DNA from: Clavulina sp. PMI_390
Taxonomy: Eukaryota; Basidiomycota; Agaricomycetes; Cantharellales; Hydnaceae
Direction: 5' to 3'
NCBI GenBank assembly: GCA_015039315.1
Contig: WIDE01000147.1
Coordinates: 1 to 61,502, forward strand
DNA: 61,502 bases
Part shown: positions 22,275 through 33,927 of the stretch, piece by piece
Layout of the letters: every line of letters starts with the position of its first letter
How positions within the stretch are numbered: the stretch's first letter is position 1
The notes under the pieces: model-generated
What the model was told of the DNA's origin: nothing
Database searches by the model: none
Seen by the model: only the letters and a program-made list of their open reading frames with translations
Program-made: the position numbers and the translations under genes

Positions 22275-22947
22275 CGTGTCTCAACTCAAGAGAAGACTGT
22301 CCAAGTTGGGGCGCTCGAGGGAAGGGTTCTACGGAGGAGAATTCTCGCGAAGGTCACATCTTAATAGTACGAGCGAGTCTTATTGGACGCAAGGCCGAAC
22401 ATCGGGCCTCTTGCTTGGCGGTGGAGCGGCGTGGAACAACGCATGATCGCATGGTGCCCACTCCTGATAATGACCGGTTCTTCGAACGTGCAAGACGGCG
22501 GTTAGGCGATCGCCGTTCATTTATTGGTATTCTAATCGCGTCGCGTCGCGTACCATGATACGAAGATGTCGGTACTAGAGTAGTGGCCCACGCGTCCATG
22601 TGCAGACTAGGCACATGGATCTCGGCAGGTACCGGTCGTTATCAAGGGAAAAAATTCGATGAATCTCAAGTAGAGGAACCAGGCTTGAGTACTCGTATGG
22701 ACAGTCAGACTGCTATGGACGGCATATAGGTGTTTGCGAGGAAACGAAACATTATGAATCATAAACAAGTTGATGGTAATGCTGTAGAATGGTCAATGCG
22801 TGAAAGTGGGTGGAACATGATTCAAAGCGGAAAGTAGGATCAAGAAATAATGAGTGCAAAACCCTATGACGGAAATGCGGGTTCAGCAGACGAAGAAATG
22901 CGAAATGGATTCTGAGCGTGCATCGTGACGAGGCAGTGTGGTGCCGA
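22275..22947. other. intergenic region between RNase T2 and PNUTS-like gene
   Basis: This holds the RNase T2 promoter (minus strand) and the 3' end of the next gene. No coding or RNA gene was seen. Confidence 0.5.
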
Positions 22948-25900
22948 TCAACGTCGTTTTTGCTGCTGTCCAGCATAAGCTGGGTCATGCCAAAAGTCAC
23001 ACGTTTCACCAAAACGGCAGCTGTGTCGAGAATGGTCAGCTAATCAGCCCACGAAATATGCAAACGGGCGAAACACTCACTATCCCTTTGCCCAGAAATT
23101 GCACAGTACCTTGTCGCCGCCTCTTCCGCGGCCACGACCTCTTGGCCCTCCCCCCTCTCCTCGTCCTCGAAATCCGCGGCCACCACGACCTCGGTATCCA
23201 CGGCCTCCGCCGTTGTCCCAGTCGTCGTATCCACCACCACCATCACCACGAGGGCCAGAGGGACCGGCGTCATTCCAATACTGATTCTGGGGTCCGTCGT
23301 TGTAGCCGCCACCAAAACCGTTATGGTTTCCTTGGTCCCCACCAAAGCCTCCAGCCCCCGGACCTTGCTGCTGCTGTTGTTGCTGCTGTTGATGCGTCGC
23401 TTGGATCTGCGCAAGCATCTCGGGAGGAACGCTGCTCAGCAGCGCATTGAGATCCGCCGCGTTGCGAACACCAAAGGACTGCAGGACGTCCTGCTGCTGC
23501 TCGTTTGGCTGCTGCATCATCTGTTGGTGCCCGTTCTGCTGGCCCCAGCCGCCTTCCATCATTGCCTTGGGCTGCGTCGGGGGGAGTATTGAACCCAAGG
23601 GCCCAGATGCGGATGCAGCAGGTGCTATTTGTGCCAATAGTTCGTTCAGCGACGGTGGCGTCTCCTTCATCATGTTGTTTGCAGTCGCCTCCAAGTTTGA
23701 AGCAAGCTCTGCGATTTCTGGTCCGGGGAGCATGGCCACTGTTAAGGCACTGTCTGCTCCTGAGGGAGGCTCGCCAAGCCGCGGCGATATATCGCTTGCA
23801 GATTCGGGGACATCTTTGGGAGTGATGTAGACGGCTATGAGTGCCGTTGCTTCGCGTTCCGCTTGGATGCCAGCTTCAATACTTTCGCCACCTCGTAGCT
23901 CGAGAATGATATCGTCTGGAATGAGGATTTCTGTGGGTAGCAGTCCACGAGTGGATGAATAAAGTCAGCTCACATGCCAGCTCGTATCAACAAAGAGGCC
24001 GGAGAGAAAACGTACCACAAGGCTCATACCAGTCAATGAGTTCCTCGAACCCCTGTCCATGTAAGGCATGCCCTTCTCCTCGATCGAGATCTCTTGCGTC
24101 ACCCAGGGTATGCCAAGGCTGGGCAGAGCATAGAATAGACCATCGATTGCGAATTTTGGTCAGTTAAAGAAGAATGACAATGTGGGCTATGGCGAAAATA
24201 AAGCTCACCTCGTTTTCGTCGTCGTCATACGTAGCCTTGTCAATCCACTTGACAGCCTCGAGCTCGCTGTCTGGACGGAATGACACGCTCTTCTTCTTTC
24301 TCAGAGGATCACGAGGCTTCCCACCAGGACCAGGGCTATCGACATCCATTGCATCTGAACCAGAAGCCCCTGAGTTCGCATTCCAGCTTGCGTTTGCGCC
24401 TACAGTGACAGGGGATGCAGTCGAGGTGGGAGCGGTCACACCCGTGTTCCCCCTCATAGCATTCATGGCCTCCTGAAACGAATCAATGCTAGCCGCGCTA
24501 GCGCTCGAGGCGTTCCCATTCCCAGTCGTACTGGGCGACCCTTCCTTCTTCACGGGCGCAACAACCTTCTTGAAGCTCGGGAGGGGTTTCTTCTTAGGCG
24601 CAGTAAAGAACGAATTGTCCGTCTTGCCCACTTTTGTTGGCTCGGCCTTGACTGTCAGCTCCTTCTTTATTGATGCAGATGTAGATGAGGACGCGGTGGT
24701 GCTCGATTTCTTCGCAGGCGGAGCTTTCGAGTTGGGTGCATCGGTGGCTTTGCGTTTCTTGTCCGCTGGGGTATCTGAACAAATTGAACATTGTATCGTA
24801 GCCAGGGAGGCATGATAAGTGCGGCACCAGTGCAAGAATGGCGACGAAAACGCCAAAGTGAGAAATTGAATGGTCGCCGTCGGTGTCAACAAATAAACAA
24901 ACGGTGTCAATAACGCTCCCTTCCGGAAAAGGTCACAACAGAAAGAAACGTACCAGCTTCGGAAGCTGCTTTTTGCGAAGCGACGAGATCCAGCCACCTG
25001 TTGAGGATGGTAGTAGCAACGTCTTTTGCAGCTGTTATGAGAAATTTTGGAGAGAGACATCATGTATCACACAGACATGTTCGTCAGAGCATGTTCATTA
25101 TATCGCGCCATTTGAGGAACCAGAAAGGATATGAATGAATCAATTCGATCATGAGAAATTGAGTGACCCTGGGGTAGTGCAGCGTGATCCATGCGACGAG
25201 GACAGGGGCGATTTGCCCTCATGTTGTCGATGAAGTGGAAGTTTGTTTGCCCGCCACAACACACCATGAGTCCCAGGCTCATGACGGTTTTCGAGATCTC
25301 ACTGTGGTCACAGACAGCACCACTTCCCCTCACAGAGTCATTGACGCTTCCTCCCGATCGGTTGTCTCGCAAGAAAGGAAAAACTACGCTACGGGCGCGA
25401 AGCAAGCATGAAAAGTAGGATGGAATGAGGAACTCACCACTACTCGGCGGATCGTTCGTAATCCCTTTGACAAGTTTCCCCAGTTTAGAACCTCGCAATT
25501 GCTCTACTTCCATCGGTAGGCGGTCCAGAACCTATTGATACCGATGTGTACACATATCGAGAGAGAAAGAGAAATCGTTATCAGGTCGTGAGCTTTTCTT
25601 GTTTCCTTCATACTCTGTGCCCTTAGAATTGACGATATGATAACAAAAACGCACATGGAGCAGCGGCATTAACGTCTCATCAACCTCTTTCTTCCCTTCT
25701 TTCTTCTTTTTCGCTACAACCAACCATGTTTGTAGTATTTCCAACCCCTCCGCATTTCTTGCCCACGCTTCATAGAACTCTTTTGCAGCATTATCTCGTA
25801 CAGTGTTCAGGATCTCTTTCCTCAGGGTTGGTGACACATCGTCGACGCCCATTTTGGTGAGCGCAGATATGAGGGAGCGCGCAGCACCTGTTGGGGAGGA

Positions 25901-27078
25901 TTCGAATGCTCCAGACGACAGAAGCTGTTTCAGATGCGATTCTGGTGATGGTGTATGTTTGGTCGGACGAGAAGTGGAGGCAACTGTTTGAGAGGCGGAA
26001 GTGGACGTCGGAGTCGATCGTGAGCCGTTCTTCGTGATGGTGGCGGGGGCGGCGGTGGTGGTACGAGTAGTATTAGTGGCATTGGGAGTAGTGGTGGGAG
26101 CTATAGGTTTTGGCGCTGGCCGTTGTTGTGGTACTGGAGGGGGAATGATCGTAGGTGTATACAAGGGCGGAGTTACAGCACTGTGCAGAGAGGACGGAGC
26201 GATTGTTGAAGGGTATATTGGTGGCTGTGAGATGTAAGGAACTGTTGATTGGGTGGCAGGTGAGACGAGTTGTGGGCTGTTGAAGGATTAGGCCGCTGAT
26301 CAAAATAATCGATTTGGGGGATGACTCACTCGATGGTGACGGCGTGGACATCATTAGGGGCGGATAATGAGGAAGCAGCCGTTGGGTTGGTCGCCCCCCA
26401 TGTAGTAAAGTAGCTGGATGGCGAGAACTGCGGTATCCTCTGGCCTGCGGCGATCGTGCTTGGGGAGCCTGTCCCACGATACAGTCCAGTGGGTGGATGT
26501 GGTGACATCTGATATGGTGTGTAGTAGCTTGTGGCCGGTATGCCTTCACAATAGAACAGAAACGGGACAAATCCATTGAGCATTTTATGATTGTTTTGGA
26601 GAGTGCAAAAGGCAGGTGAAAGGAGAGCTGTTTTACCGTTTCCGTTCGTCACTGGCCCGCCGTTCGCCGTCAGGGGATATGCCGAGGTTGCTGGGCCACC
26701 GCTGGAGCTACTGGCTGTCTGCGGAACAGGAGGGAGCTTTGGAGACTGGTGAGATGCAAAGCCATTATACAGTCCATCGGCGAGCGATGTGGGTGCCGCA
26801 GTGAGTGGGCTTGCTGTCGTATATAATGATGTCTGAGCGCTCCCAGGCGTCGAGGTTGAGGTCGAACTCGATGACGACGTGCCACCTCCGAGCTTGAAGA
26901 TCCATTCGTTGGGGTCCTGTGAACCGCTGTCGTCGTTCTGGAAGGAGAGATGGGAAACATGTGAGATGTCCTGCTGGATAACCCTATCCGATTAAGGAAA
27001 CCGTGATGTGGGATTACGGACCAATTGGTGCTCGTGCTCGCCATTACTGAGCCAAACCTCGGCCGAGTTGTCGGTCAT
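22948..27078 (-). CDS. PNUTS-like PP1 regulatory subunit (TFIIS-N and CCCH zinc finger)
   Basis: PNUTS (PPP1R10) targets protein phosphatase 1 to RNA polymerase II at transcription termination. Ten exons encode 985 residues: 27022-27078, 26637-26937, 26330-26543, 25655-26276, 25438-25531, 24954-25031, 24209-24774, 24016-24118, 23081-23930 and 22948-23020. Order: disordered Ser/Thr/Pro N-terminus; TFIIS N-terminal (LW) domain at about 300-455 (EILQTWLVVAKKK, LRGSKLGKLVKGI); basic KR clusters; PP1-docking RVxF motif KSVSF near 617-621, followed by WIDKATYDDDE; a Gln-rich and RGG/Gly-rich region; and a C-terminal CCCH finger (C-x7-C-x5-C-x3-H). This order is that of PNUTS. An alternative start at 27044 is also in phase with exon 2. 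Intron 25032-25437 is unusually long (406 nt). Confidence 0.9.
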
Positions 27079-27551
27079 CACAGCGAGGGGATGCGTATTT
27101 AAGACTACGAAGGACTCTCTTGTAATATTATGAGATTTTTTCTCGTCGTCCGTCGTCGCCACGACGTTGTGCCTGATGTGGAACAAGCAAGCGCCCTAGC
27201 TCCCCGTCCGTCGACAACGATTCAGACAGGACTTTTTTTTCCCGTTTGTCCCCGACAGCAGAATGCGCGCGATATCTACAACTTCAACTTTGGACGGATG
27301 CGGGTTACGAAGGGTAAACTGCCTTTTTGCCCCCTCTTTGCTTGCTGTCTCCTCAGGCAGGCAGTGCGTTCCGTTTGTGTTGTTGTTGTGTGGCGGGAGT
27401 TTGGATTGGACCGAACCGGCAAATCGCCGCAGATAAGCGCCCTTCCCTATCTGGGATGGACTCCCACGCTCATTTTGTTGCACATCCCCCAGCCTCCTCG
27501 TCTTCGCTCTCAAATCTGCGCCTTGACGCTCACTGGCGCGTGTAATCTCGC
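27079..27551. promoter_or_regulatory. divergent promoter of PNUTS-like gene and FEX
   Basis: The two start codons point away from each other, so this 473-bp segment must hold both promoters. It has T-rich and pyrimidine-rich tracts and no supported gene. Confidence 0.5.
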
Positions 27552-28965
27552 ATGCTCCGGGCAGGAGATGTTGATGAGGCAGTCGGAATGAGTCATGAAT
27601 CGTCGACTCGCAATGATGTGAACATCCGGAGACTCTCATCAGCAAAGGAAGAAGCCCAGGAGGAGATCAGGCCTACTCTTGGGGGCGATGAGGATGACCG
27701 GCCGAGTTCACAATCTGGCGATGGGAATGGCGAGGACCTAGAGAAAAACACTACCGTCAGCCCCCCAGGAGAACCAGCCCCTCCAGCTGCTGTCCGGCCT
27801 CCTCAGCACTCGCACCCATTTTCTCCACATGTTATCGCGATTCTTGCACCATTTGCCATGTTCGGGCTGCTTGCAAGATTAGGCCTGGAAGCTCTAACAA
27901 ATTATAATGGGAAAAGCGTATTTGTGCTTGCGTGGGTTCAAGGAGTTGGATGCTTGTTTATGGGCTTAGCTGCTGGGTTGAGGGAGCCAATCTCACAATT
28001 GTACGCCCTTTTCTGTCGACGTATTGCAAGCTCAACGATATCGACTATATGGCGTCATGTTATCTTGGCAGTTATGCTCCGTTATACTTTGCAATCGCTA
28101 CAGGTGGGTTATATCTCTATAAATAGACTCTTGGCCCGTTACCCAACCTCAAAGTCTACCAATCTTGCAAGGCTTTTGTGGATCCCTTACAACGTTCTCT
28201 TCCTGGAACCTCTACGTCTTCCTCGCCTGGGAGAATGCATTCAGCTATCATCGAATCTGGCTATATGATGTGAGTTGTTGGTCTTCCCCCGAGATGTTGA
28301 ACTCTCCCCGTGACTCATGATCATAATACGGGCAGATCATTGATGCCCTAACCCAACTGTTCATCACCCTTGCAGTATCCCTCAGTGCACTGGGTCTTGG
28401 TCTTCACTTCGCCGAGCTCATTCTCCCGTACATTCCTGACAAACTTCCCCCTCCCCCCGCCCGCTTCTCTCGTATCAGCCTCTCCCTCTTATCTATCGCC
28501 TCATATATTCTCGCCATCGTACTTTACTTTGTTCTTCCACATCGTTATCGCGCACAAGCGACTGCCGCGCTCCTCTTCAGTTACCCTGGGGCGCTCGCGC
28601 GACACATCGCCTCGATCAAGCTCAACCCGCGCCGAAAATCCTTCCCACTTGGGACATTTGCTGTCAACATCACTGGCACACTGCTCATCGGGATGTTCTA
28701 CACGCTCCAGCGCGCGCACTACTCTTCGCATGCGGTTGTCGGTCCATTAAGCTGCGTGATGCTGCAAGCGTTGATGGACGGCTTGTGTGGATGTCTGACC
28801 ACGGTGAGCACGCTAGCAGTTGAAATACGCGCGCTAAAGGTGAAAGCGTGGGCGTATCTTGGTGCAAGTGTGGGCCTGGGGCAGCTCGTGCTCGTGCTCG
28901 TGGTGGGTGTGCCGTGGTGGAGTGGGGCGGTGAAGGAGGGGGCCATGTGCTCGTTTGAGACCTGA
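27552..28965 (+). CDS. FEX1: fluoride export protein (FEX, fused CrcB/Fluc domains)
   Basis: This plasma-membrane fluoride channel removes toxic F-. Four exons (27552-28000, 28072-28103, 28172-28269, 28336-28965) encode 402 residues. A hydrophilic N-terminus of about 95 residues precedes two homologous Fluc-type halves joined by linker helices, as in other fungal FEX proteins. Half 1 carries GFCGSLTTFSSWN. Half 2 carries FPLGTFAVNITGTLLIG and GCLTTVSTL. In half 2 the usual Phe of TTFS is Val, and in half 1 the Asn of the membrane N-motif appears to be Gln (WVQGVGCLFMG), so the halves have diverged. A second in-frame ATG at 27588 could be used. Identity is strong. Confidence 0.92.
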
Positions 28966-29967
28966 GGTGCCATTTTATTTATCTATTTCGTTTCCTTGTA
29001 CCTATTAACGCGGTGGTGTGGGGCTGCGAAATCATGCTCGATCTAGATGTGCTTACCAAGATAGATTGGATTGCGGTCAATATGTCGCTATTCCCCCATA
29101 CACGACGCTATGAAGCTAGTCTGAGCCGACTCGTGAAAGTATCCTACACGATGCCATCATTTACAGCTTCTATCCTCTGGGAAGCTGTAGTGCGGTATCT
29201 CAGTCGATCGTTAGAAGCAGGAGGATGGCGTCTACGGCTGAAACTGGTGTGGGCAATCGCGCAAATAATTCACGCGTGTGCAGCTTCACTTCGTCTTCCT
29301 CACAGAAGCAATGGCGTTTCTCGTCGACATAACAGAGTTGCTCAGGTCATCCCGAGGGCCAAAGATGACGCGAGTATATTCAACTTGACTCCCTCTCCAT
29401 CGAGTCCCTTTGAACCAATTCTTCGGGGTCGGGGATCTGTGTGATTCGTCATGCTTTGTCAGTGCCGCCCTAATTCATTGCAACTAAACGGGGTTCCTGG
29501 ACTCGCGCGAACGCATAAGATAACTATACTGAGAAGCCGTCCTCCCTTGACGGCCGCCGTTAGCGCCTCTTCTGATGATCCTCACCTGCTGTATGAGGTT
29601 AGGTACTTTCACTCAGCACAGGTTCCGGAATGCTTCCGGTGCCTCCTTCCGATATCCTTGGCGCTCATCATGCTGTCTTTCGAGAGATATGCTTCACTGT
29701 ATTATGGGGAGAGGATGGATCTCTGTAGGCACGCCAACGCGTAGATAACTCCCTGATCTTGAATGGCAAAGGCAATCAAGTGTATAAGGCTTCGGCTCAT
29801 GTGGAAAATATGGTGCCAAGAATAGCGCCACCGGAGTGCTCCCGAATGACTAGCGGCCAGTACGGTGGGGCAAATCCCTTCCTACCCCTTCTTAAACTCT
29901 TTGAGTTTTTCCCGATCAGATTCCCCCCATCTTTCTCTCTCACCTCATCTCAACCCATTGGCTCGCG
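28966..29967. other. intergenic region and promoter of transporter A
   Basis: Frames of about 100-140 codons exist at 29013-29444 and 29451-29744 but show no family resemblance or spliced extension. The final 120 bp carry the motif shared with transporters C and D. Confidence 0.45.
29847..29869 (+). promoter_or_regulatory. shared bZIP/CGG promoter motif, transporter A
   Basis: TGACTAG is followed by CGGCCAGTACGG, that is CGG-N6-CGG, 121 bp before the ATG. The same arrangement recurs upstream of transporters C and D, so it is probably regulatory. Confidence 0.45.
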
Positions 29968-32388
29968 ATGTCGGCGACTGAAGAAAGACACGATCCGCAC
30001 ACGCCAGACGCTTCCACCGTGGTCGCTGGTGCTTCGAACGCCGCGGCGACAGCAGCACCCGTCGCTGCACGCCCACAAGTACAAGCGCCCGTACAGGTCT
30101 CTAAAGCGCGGTTCATACTCATCTTTCTCTCGATCATGATCAGTGTTTTCTTGTTTGCGGTTAGTCAGAATAACTGCCATTCCGATTTCGCATGAGTCAT
30201 CCATGATGCTGAACCCCTACTAATTCCACGATAGCTCGACCAGCTGATTGTCGGTATGTACCAGGCTTCTTTCTTGACTCTGGAATCACGAATAATAAAT
30301 ATTTCCTTTGCAGCGACTGCCATCCCTAAGATTACTAATCAATTCCACTCTTTGACCCAAATCTCGTGGTTGGCTAATGGTAAGCTGATCCCCTACTGGT
30401 TGTTAAGCCTGCTTACTAATCCAGTTGTTCTCCTTCAGGTTTCTTGTACGCGAAACAATTTTGACATGAATGAAAGCTTGCCGATTAAATGGTTCCAAAA
30501 TCTCTAGCATCACACTCCTCGCATTCAACTTGGCGTTTGCTCAATGGATGGCCATCTTCCCGTCCAAACATGTGCTCCTGTTCGCCATCACTATTTTTGA
30601 GGTGAGCTCGAAAGTTTCCTGAAATACTACACAGAGATCTAACATGCCCTTCTCAAGGTTGGAAGCTTCATATGTGGGATTGCTCCTAACATGATTACGC
30701 TTATCATTGGCCGTGCGGTAGCTGGTCTAGGCGGCTCCGGCATTCTGAACGCCTGCATCATGGTGAAGACCAGTAACATTGGCCACCTCCCGTGTCCAGT
30801 TGCTAATTTATTCATGGCATAGGTTATCACGGAGATAACTACGTTCGCTGAAAGGGCTCGATATTTCGGCCTGATTGGCGTTTGGTAAGCCGGAATATCT
30901 CCTGAAATCTTCGTTGAGCGAGGGACTGATGACCGCGGGTTCCTATCTCATAGCTTTGCCATCGCGTCTGTTCTTGGACCTCTAGTGGGAGGAGCCTTCA
31001 GTGATCATGTTTCTTGGCGCTGGTGTTTCTACATCAATCTCGTAAGTTCTTTACTCGATTATCCCTTCGTAATTGAAGGATGTGGTATAGGGGCGATATC
31101 TTGATTCTTCCACAGCCTATCGGTGGTATTTCTCTCCTCCTGATCGTCCTCCTGGTTGACACCCTCCCGCCTTATGGACGCTCAGCCACGTACCAAGGAT
31201 ACGGCCGTCATATGCTCAAACAACTGGCCGAATGTGACTGGGTGGGCGTCGCCATTGTTCTCGCCTGGGGCGTTTGCTTTATTCTCGGGCTTGAGTGGGG
31301 TGGAATCGTCAAGTCATGGAAGGACCCGAACGTAATTGCTTGTCTGGTGATGATTCCCGTCTTGGGCGGTATCTTCTTCGCATGGGAAGCCTACATGGGC
31401 AAGAACGCCATGCTCCCATTGCATATGCTCAACGATAGGGATGTTACTGGCGCTGCATTCTTGAACATTTTCATGTGGGCTGTCTACGTAGTCGCCATAT
31501 ACTACCTCTCAGAGGCATATCAGGCTATTTACAAGTATGTTTCTGTTCATGCCTCTCTCTGGCTCGCACTAACTACCTTCTCTCACTAGCGCATCGGCCA
31601 CCAACGCCGGCATCTCTCTTCTCCCCCAGATTGCTACCCAGATCTTCGTTCTCATTTTCTCAGGGCGTATTATCGCGCGGTTCGGCCGCTCACATTGGAT
31701 CATCGTGGCTGGCCCTGTATTCCTCACGATCGGATCAGGTTTGCTCTACTCTGCGGGCTATCCGAAGCCCAAACACTATTATATGGGGTACTCTAGTATC
31801 CTCGGGTTTGGCATTGGGCTGGTGCTCCAAAATTCCATCATTGCGGTCCAATATGTCTTGTAAGCCAAGGCCCTATTGTGTACTATGATGTCCATTCTGC
31901 ATCGCTAACTTCGTGCTGGTTGTAGCCATAAGCAACCCAAACTCATGTCTATCGCCACTGGTACGGTCACCTTCTTTGGATATGTCGGTCGTAACGTGGG
32001 CATTTCCCTTGCTGGCTCCGTGTTCGGCAACATGCTACAGAAGAACCTCGTCAAAGACGTTCCCAGTCTGTCGAGTGACATCATCCAGAAGATCCAGGCG
32101 AATGCCAACGCGGTTTGGACCGATGTACCCGACGATTTACGCCCTACCGTCCTCGAGGCATACACAAAGACACTATCGTATGTGTTTATCATTGGTGTTC
32201 CGGGTTCGGTCATTGCGCTTGCCGGTGCGCTAGCGATGAGGGACGTCAAGATGGACATGAGCCATGGCGGTGCGCCTGCTGCTAAGCAAAAGGATGTTGA
32301 AGCAGCTCCTGAGGAAAAAACGCTTCCTGAAACTGCTGAGCCTGGGGAGGACGAGCGGACCGAGGATGGTTCAGGCATCAAGGAATGA
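29968..32388 (+). CDS. MFS drug:H+ antiporter, DHA2 type (copy A)
   Basis: This is a membrane transporter of the 14-helix DHA2 branch of the major facilitator superfamily, which exports drugs and small toxic compounds. Eleven exons (29968-30159, 30235-30253, 30314-30379, 30439-30445, 30508-30601, 30658-30762, 30823-30884, 30954-31041, 31116-31534, 31590-31859, 31926-32388) give 594 residues. Signatures are [17 protein letters not shown] at the start of TM1, the antiporter motif C ([14 protein letters not shown] then [10 protein letters not shown]) and repeated hydrophobic helices. Tails are hydrophilic and acidic at the C-terminus. Exons 2 and 4 are 19 and 7 nt. The phase-0 intron at 30602-30657 is shared with copy B but absent from C and D. 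The substrate is unknown. Confidence 0.92.
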
Positions 32389-33639
32389 GTCATGCCATAT
32401 TGATGTCCTGATTCTCTTGAGCTTGGACGATCATTGGGCTACCTATGTCAAGCAGTTTTTTTTCTTTGTTTCCGTTCATCCCGCCATTTCGACCTTGGAC
32501 CGATCTGCCACATGGCTCGCCCTGTAGGTCTCACTTTCCTAATCAATCAACACATGTCATCAATCAACACACACACTTGTTAGCATTTTTCTCATCCTTA
32601 TTGCTGTTCAGCTAGTTGCCTACTCCAATTACCAATCCTGTTTCTCCAAGACATCACTCCTGAGACTCTTTAGCTACTACTTTTTTCATATATCATTGTC
32701 CATAGGCTGATTCCACTATATCGCTTTGTCCGCACTGTTAGCTCGCTTCTATCTGGGTACGAGTACAACCTTGGAAAAAAAAGCCCGCATGGACTTGGGC
32801 TTTCCGAAATCTACCAGTTCTTTCGAAGCTCACTAAGTTCGATGAAGCCTAGAATGTGAAATCGCTATGGCCAATGAATGATCGATCGGAAAATCTGCGC
32901 ACCAAACAATTGCCTCTCCTAGAGCTGATGCGCACGGGTATGAATATCAGAACATTGCCAGAGCTAGGAAATATCGGTGTCACAGCGCCTAGCGCCTTGA
33001 AGGGAGTGATTTGTTTCACCAGAGGACTTGGTTGAGGTACACATATAGAGTCATAGAAGGCAGCAATATGCCTAGCCCCGTGTTTACACTATAAAGTCTT
33101 GATTTGTCGTTTCTTAGACATTCCCGAGCGTCCAGTTATAATGCAGACTTCGCCCGCAACCCAAATATGGAGATTTTTGTATCTAACTTTCTGTCGACCG
33201 GTCAAGGGACAGGTAAAGGTACGTGTGCAGCATGACTTCCCCTCCAACGGCGAGGGTAGGAGCACGAGGGAAAAAAGGGTGATTTGTTAGCAGAATACAT
33301 AAGCACCTCATAAGTGACCGGTGCATTTCAATTTAGCTAGGGTGCGGTATTAATTGATTGACGAGCCTCGCAAAAGCTGAAGGGGTTCCTCGGACACGGA
33401 GGGACGGTCACTGGCCGCCGTGAGGAGATGTGTCAGACCCGGAGAATATAACAAGTCAAGTTGAAGAACAGGGATAGAGATACCATTTTGGTGGACGTTT
33501 AGCAAGCTTTGCGAGCGAGAGAGCCCGGTTCAAGCTGGCGATGAGTCGTATGAACCAGAACAATCGAAAAGGTGCCTCGAGATCGTCAAAGATATGGAAT
33601 CCCAGCAGTGGCAAGGCTAAAGGGTTTGGATATTAGTAT
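32389..33639. other. intergenic region between transporters A and B
   Basis: No gene was supported. It contains the 3'UTR of copy A and A/T-rich sequence. The conserved promoter block of copy B begins at 33640. Confidence 0.5.
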
Positions 33640-33671
33640 TAGCGTCATTCATGGGGGTCGGGATGACGTGA
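33640..33671 (+). promoter_or_regulatory. conserved 32-bp block with inverted TGACG, transporter B
   Basis: The block begins TAGCGTCAT and ends CGGGATGACGTGA. CGTCA and TGACG form an inverted pair. A block of the same length and similar sequence lies at the same distance upstream of copy C. TGACGT is a CREB/ATF-type bZIP core. Confidence 0.5.
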
Positions 33672-33927
33672 ATACGCTCAAATGCAAAGGCAGGGTTTCT
33701 GTGTGGATCTGCCGGCGGGAGTTCCTCCGTCACCAAGCAAGTGTGACAAATAACGCGTTCATTCCCTTGGCCATTGGCACTGTGCACGCAACATCAATAC
33801 AAAAGCACCTCCGTCTTACTCATACCGAAAACGAGATGTAAAGGCTTCCCGATGCGTTTAAAACCACCCGCGTCTCGTGGTTCATCTCTCCCCTACCCTC
33901 TGCCTTCTATCTTGACGAAGGATAACG

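Noticed and set aside
23040..23592. Frames opposite the Gly/Gln-rich part of the PNUTS-like gene
   Set aside because: They are shadow frames of a biased coding sequence; the sense frame carries the RGG region and CCCH finger.
29013..29744. Frames of about 143 and 97 codons upstream of transporter A
   Set aside because: No signal peptide, domain or paralogue is visible, and the promoter motif lies just downstream. Probably chance frames.
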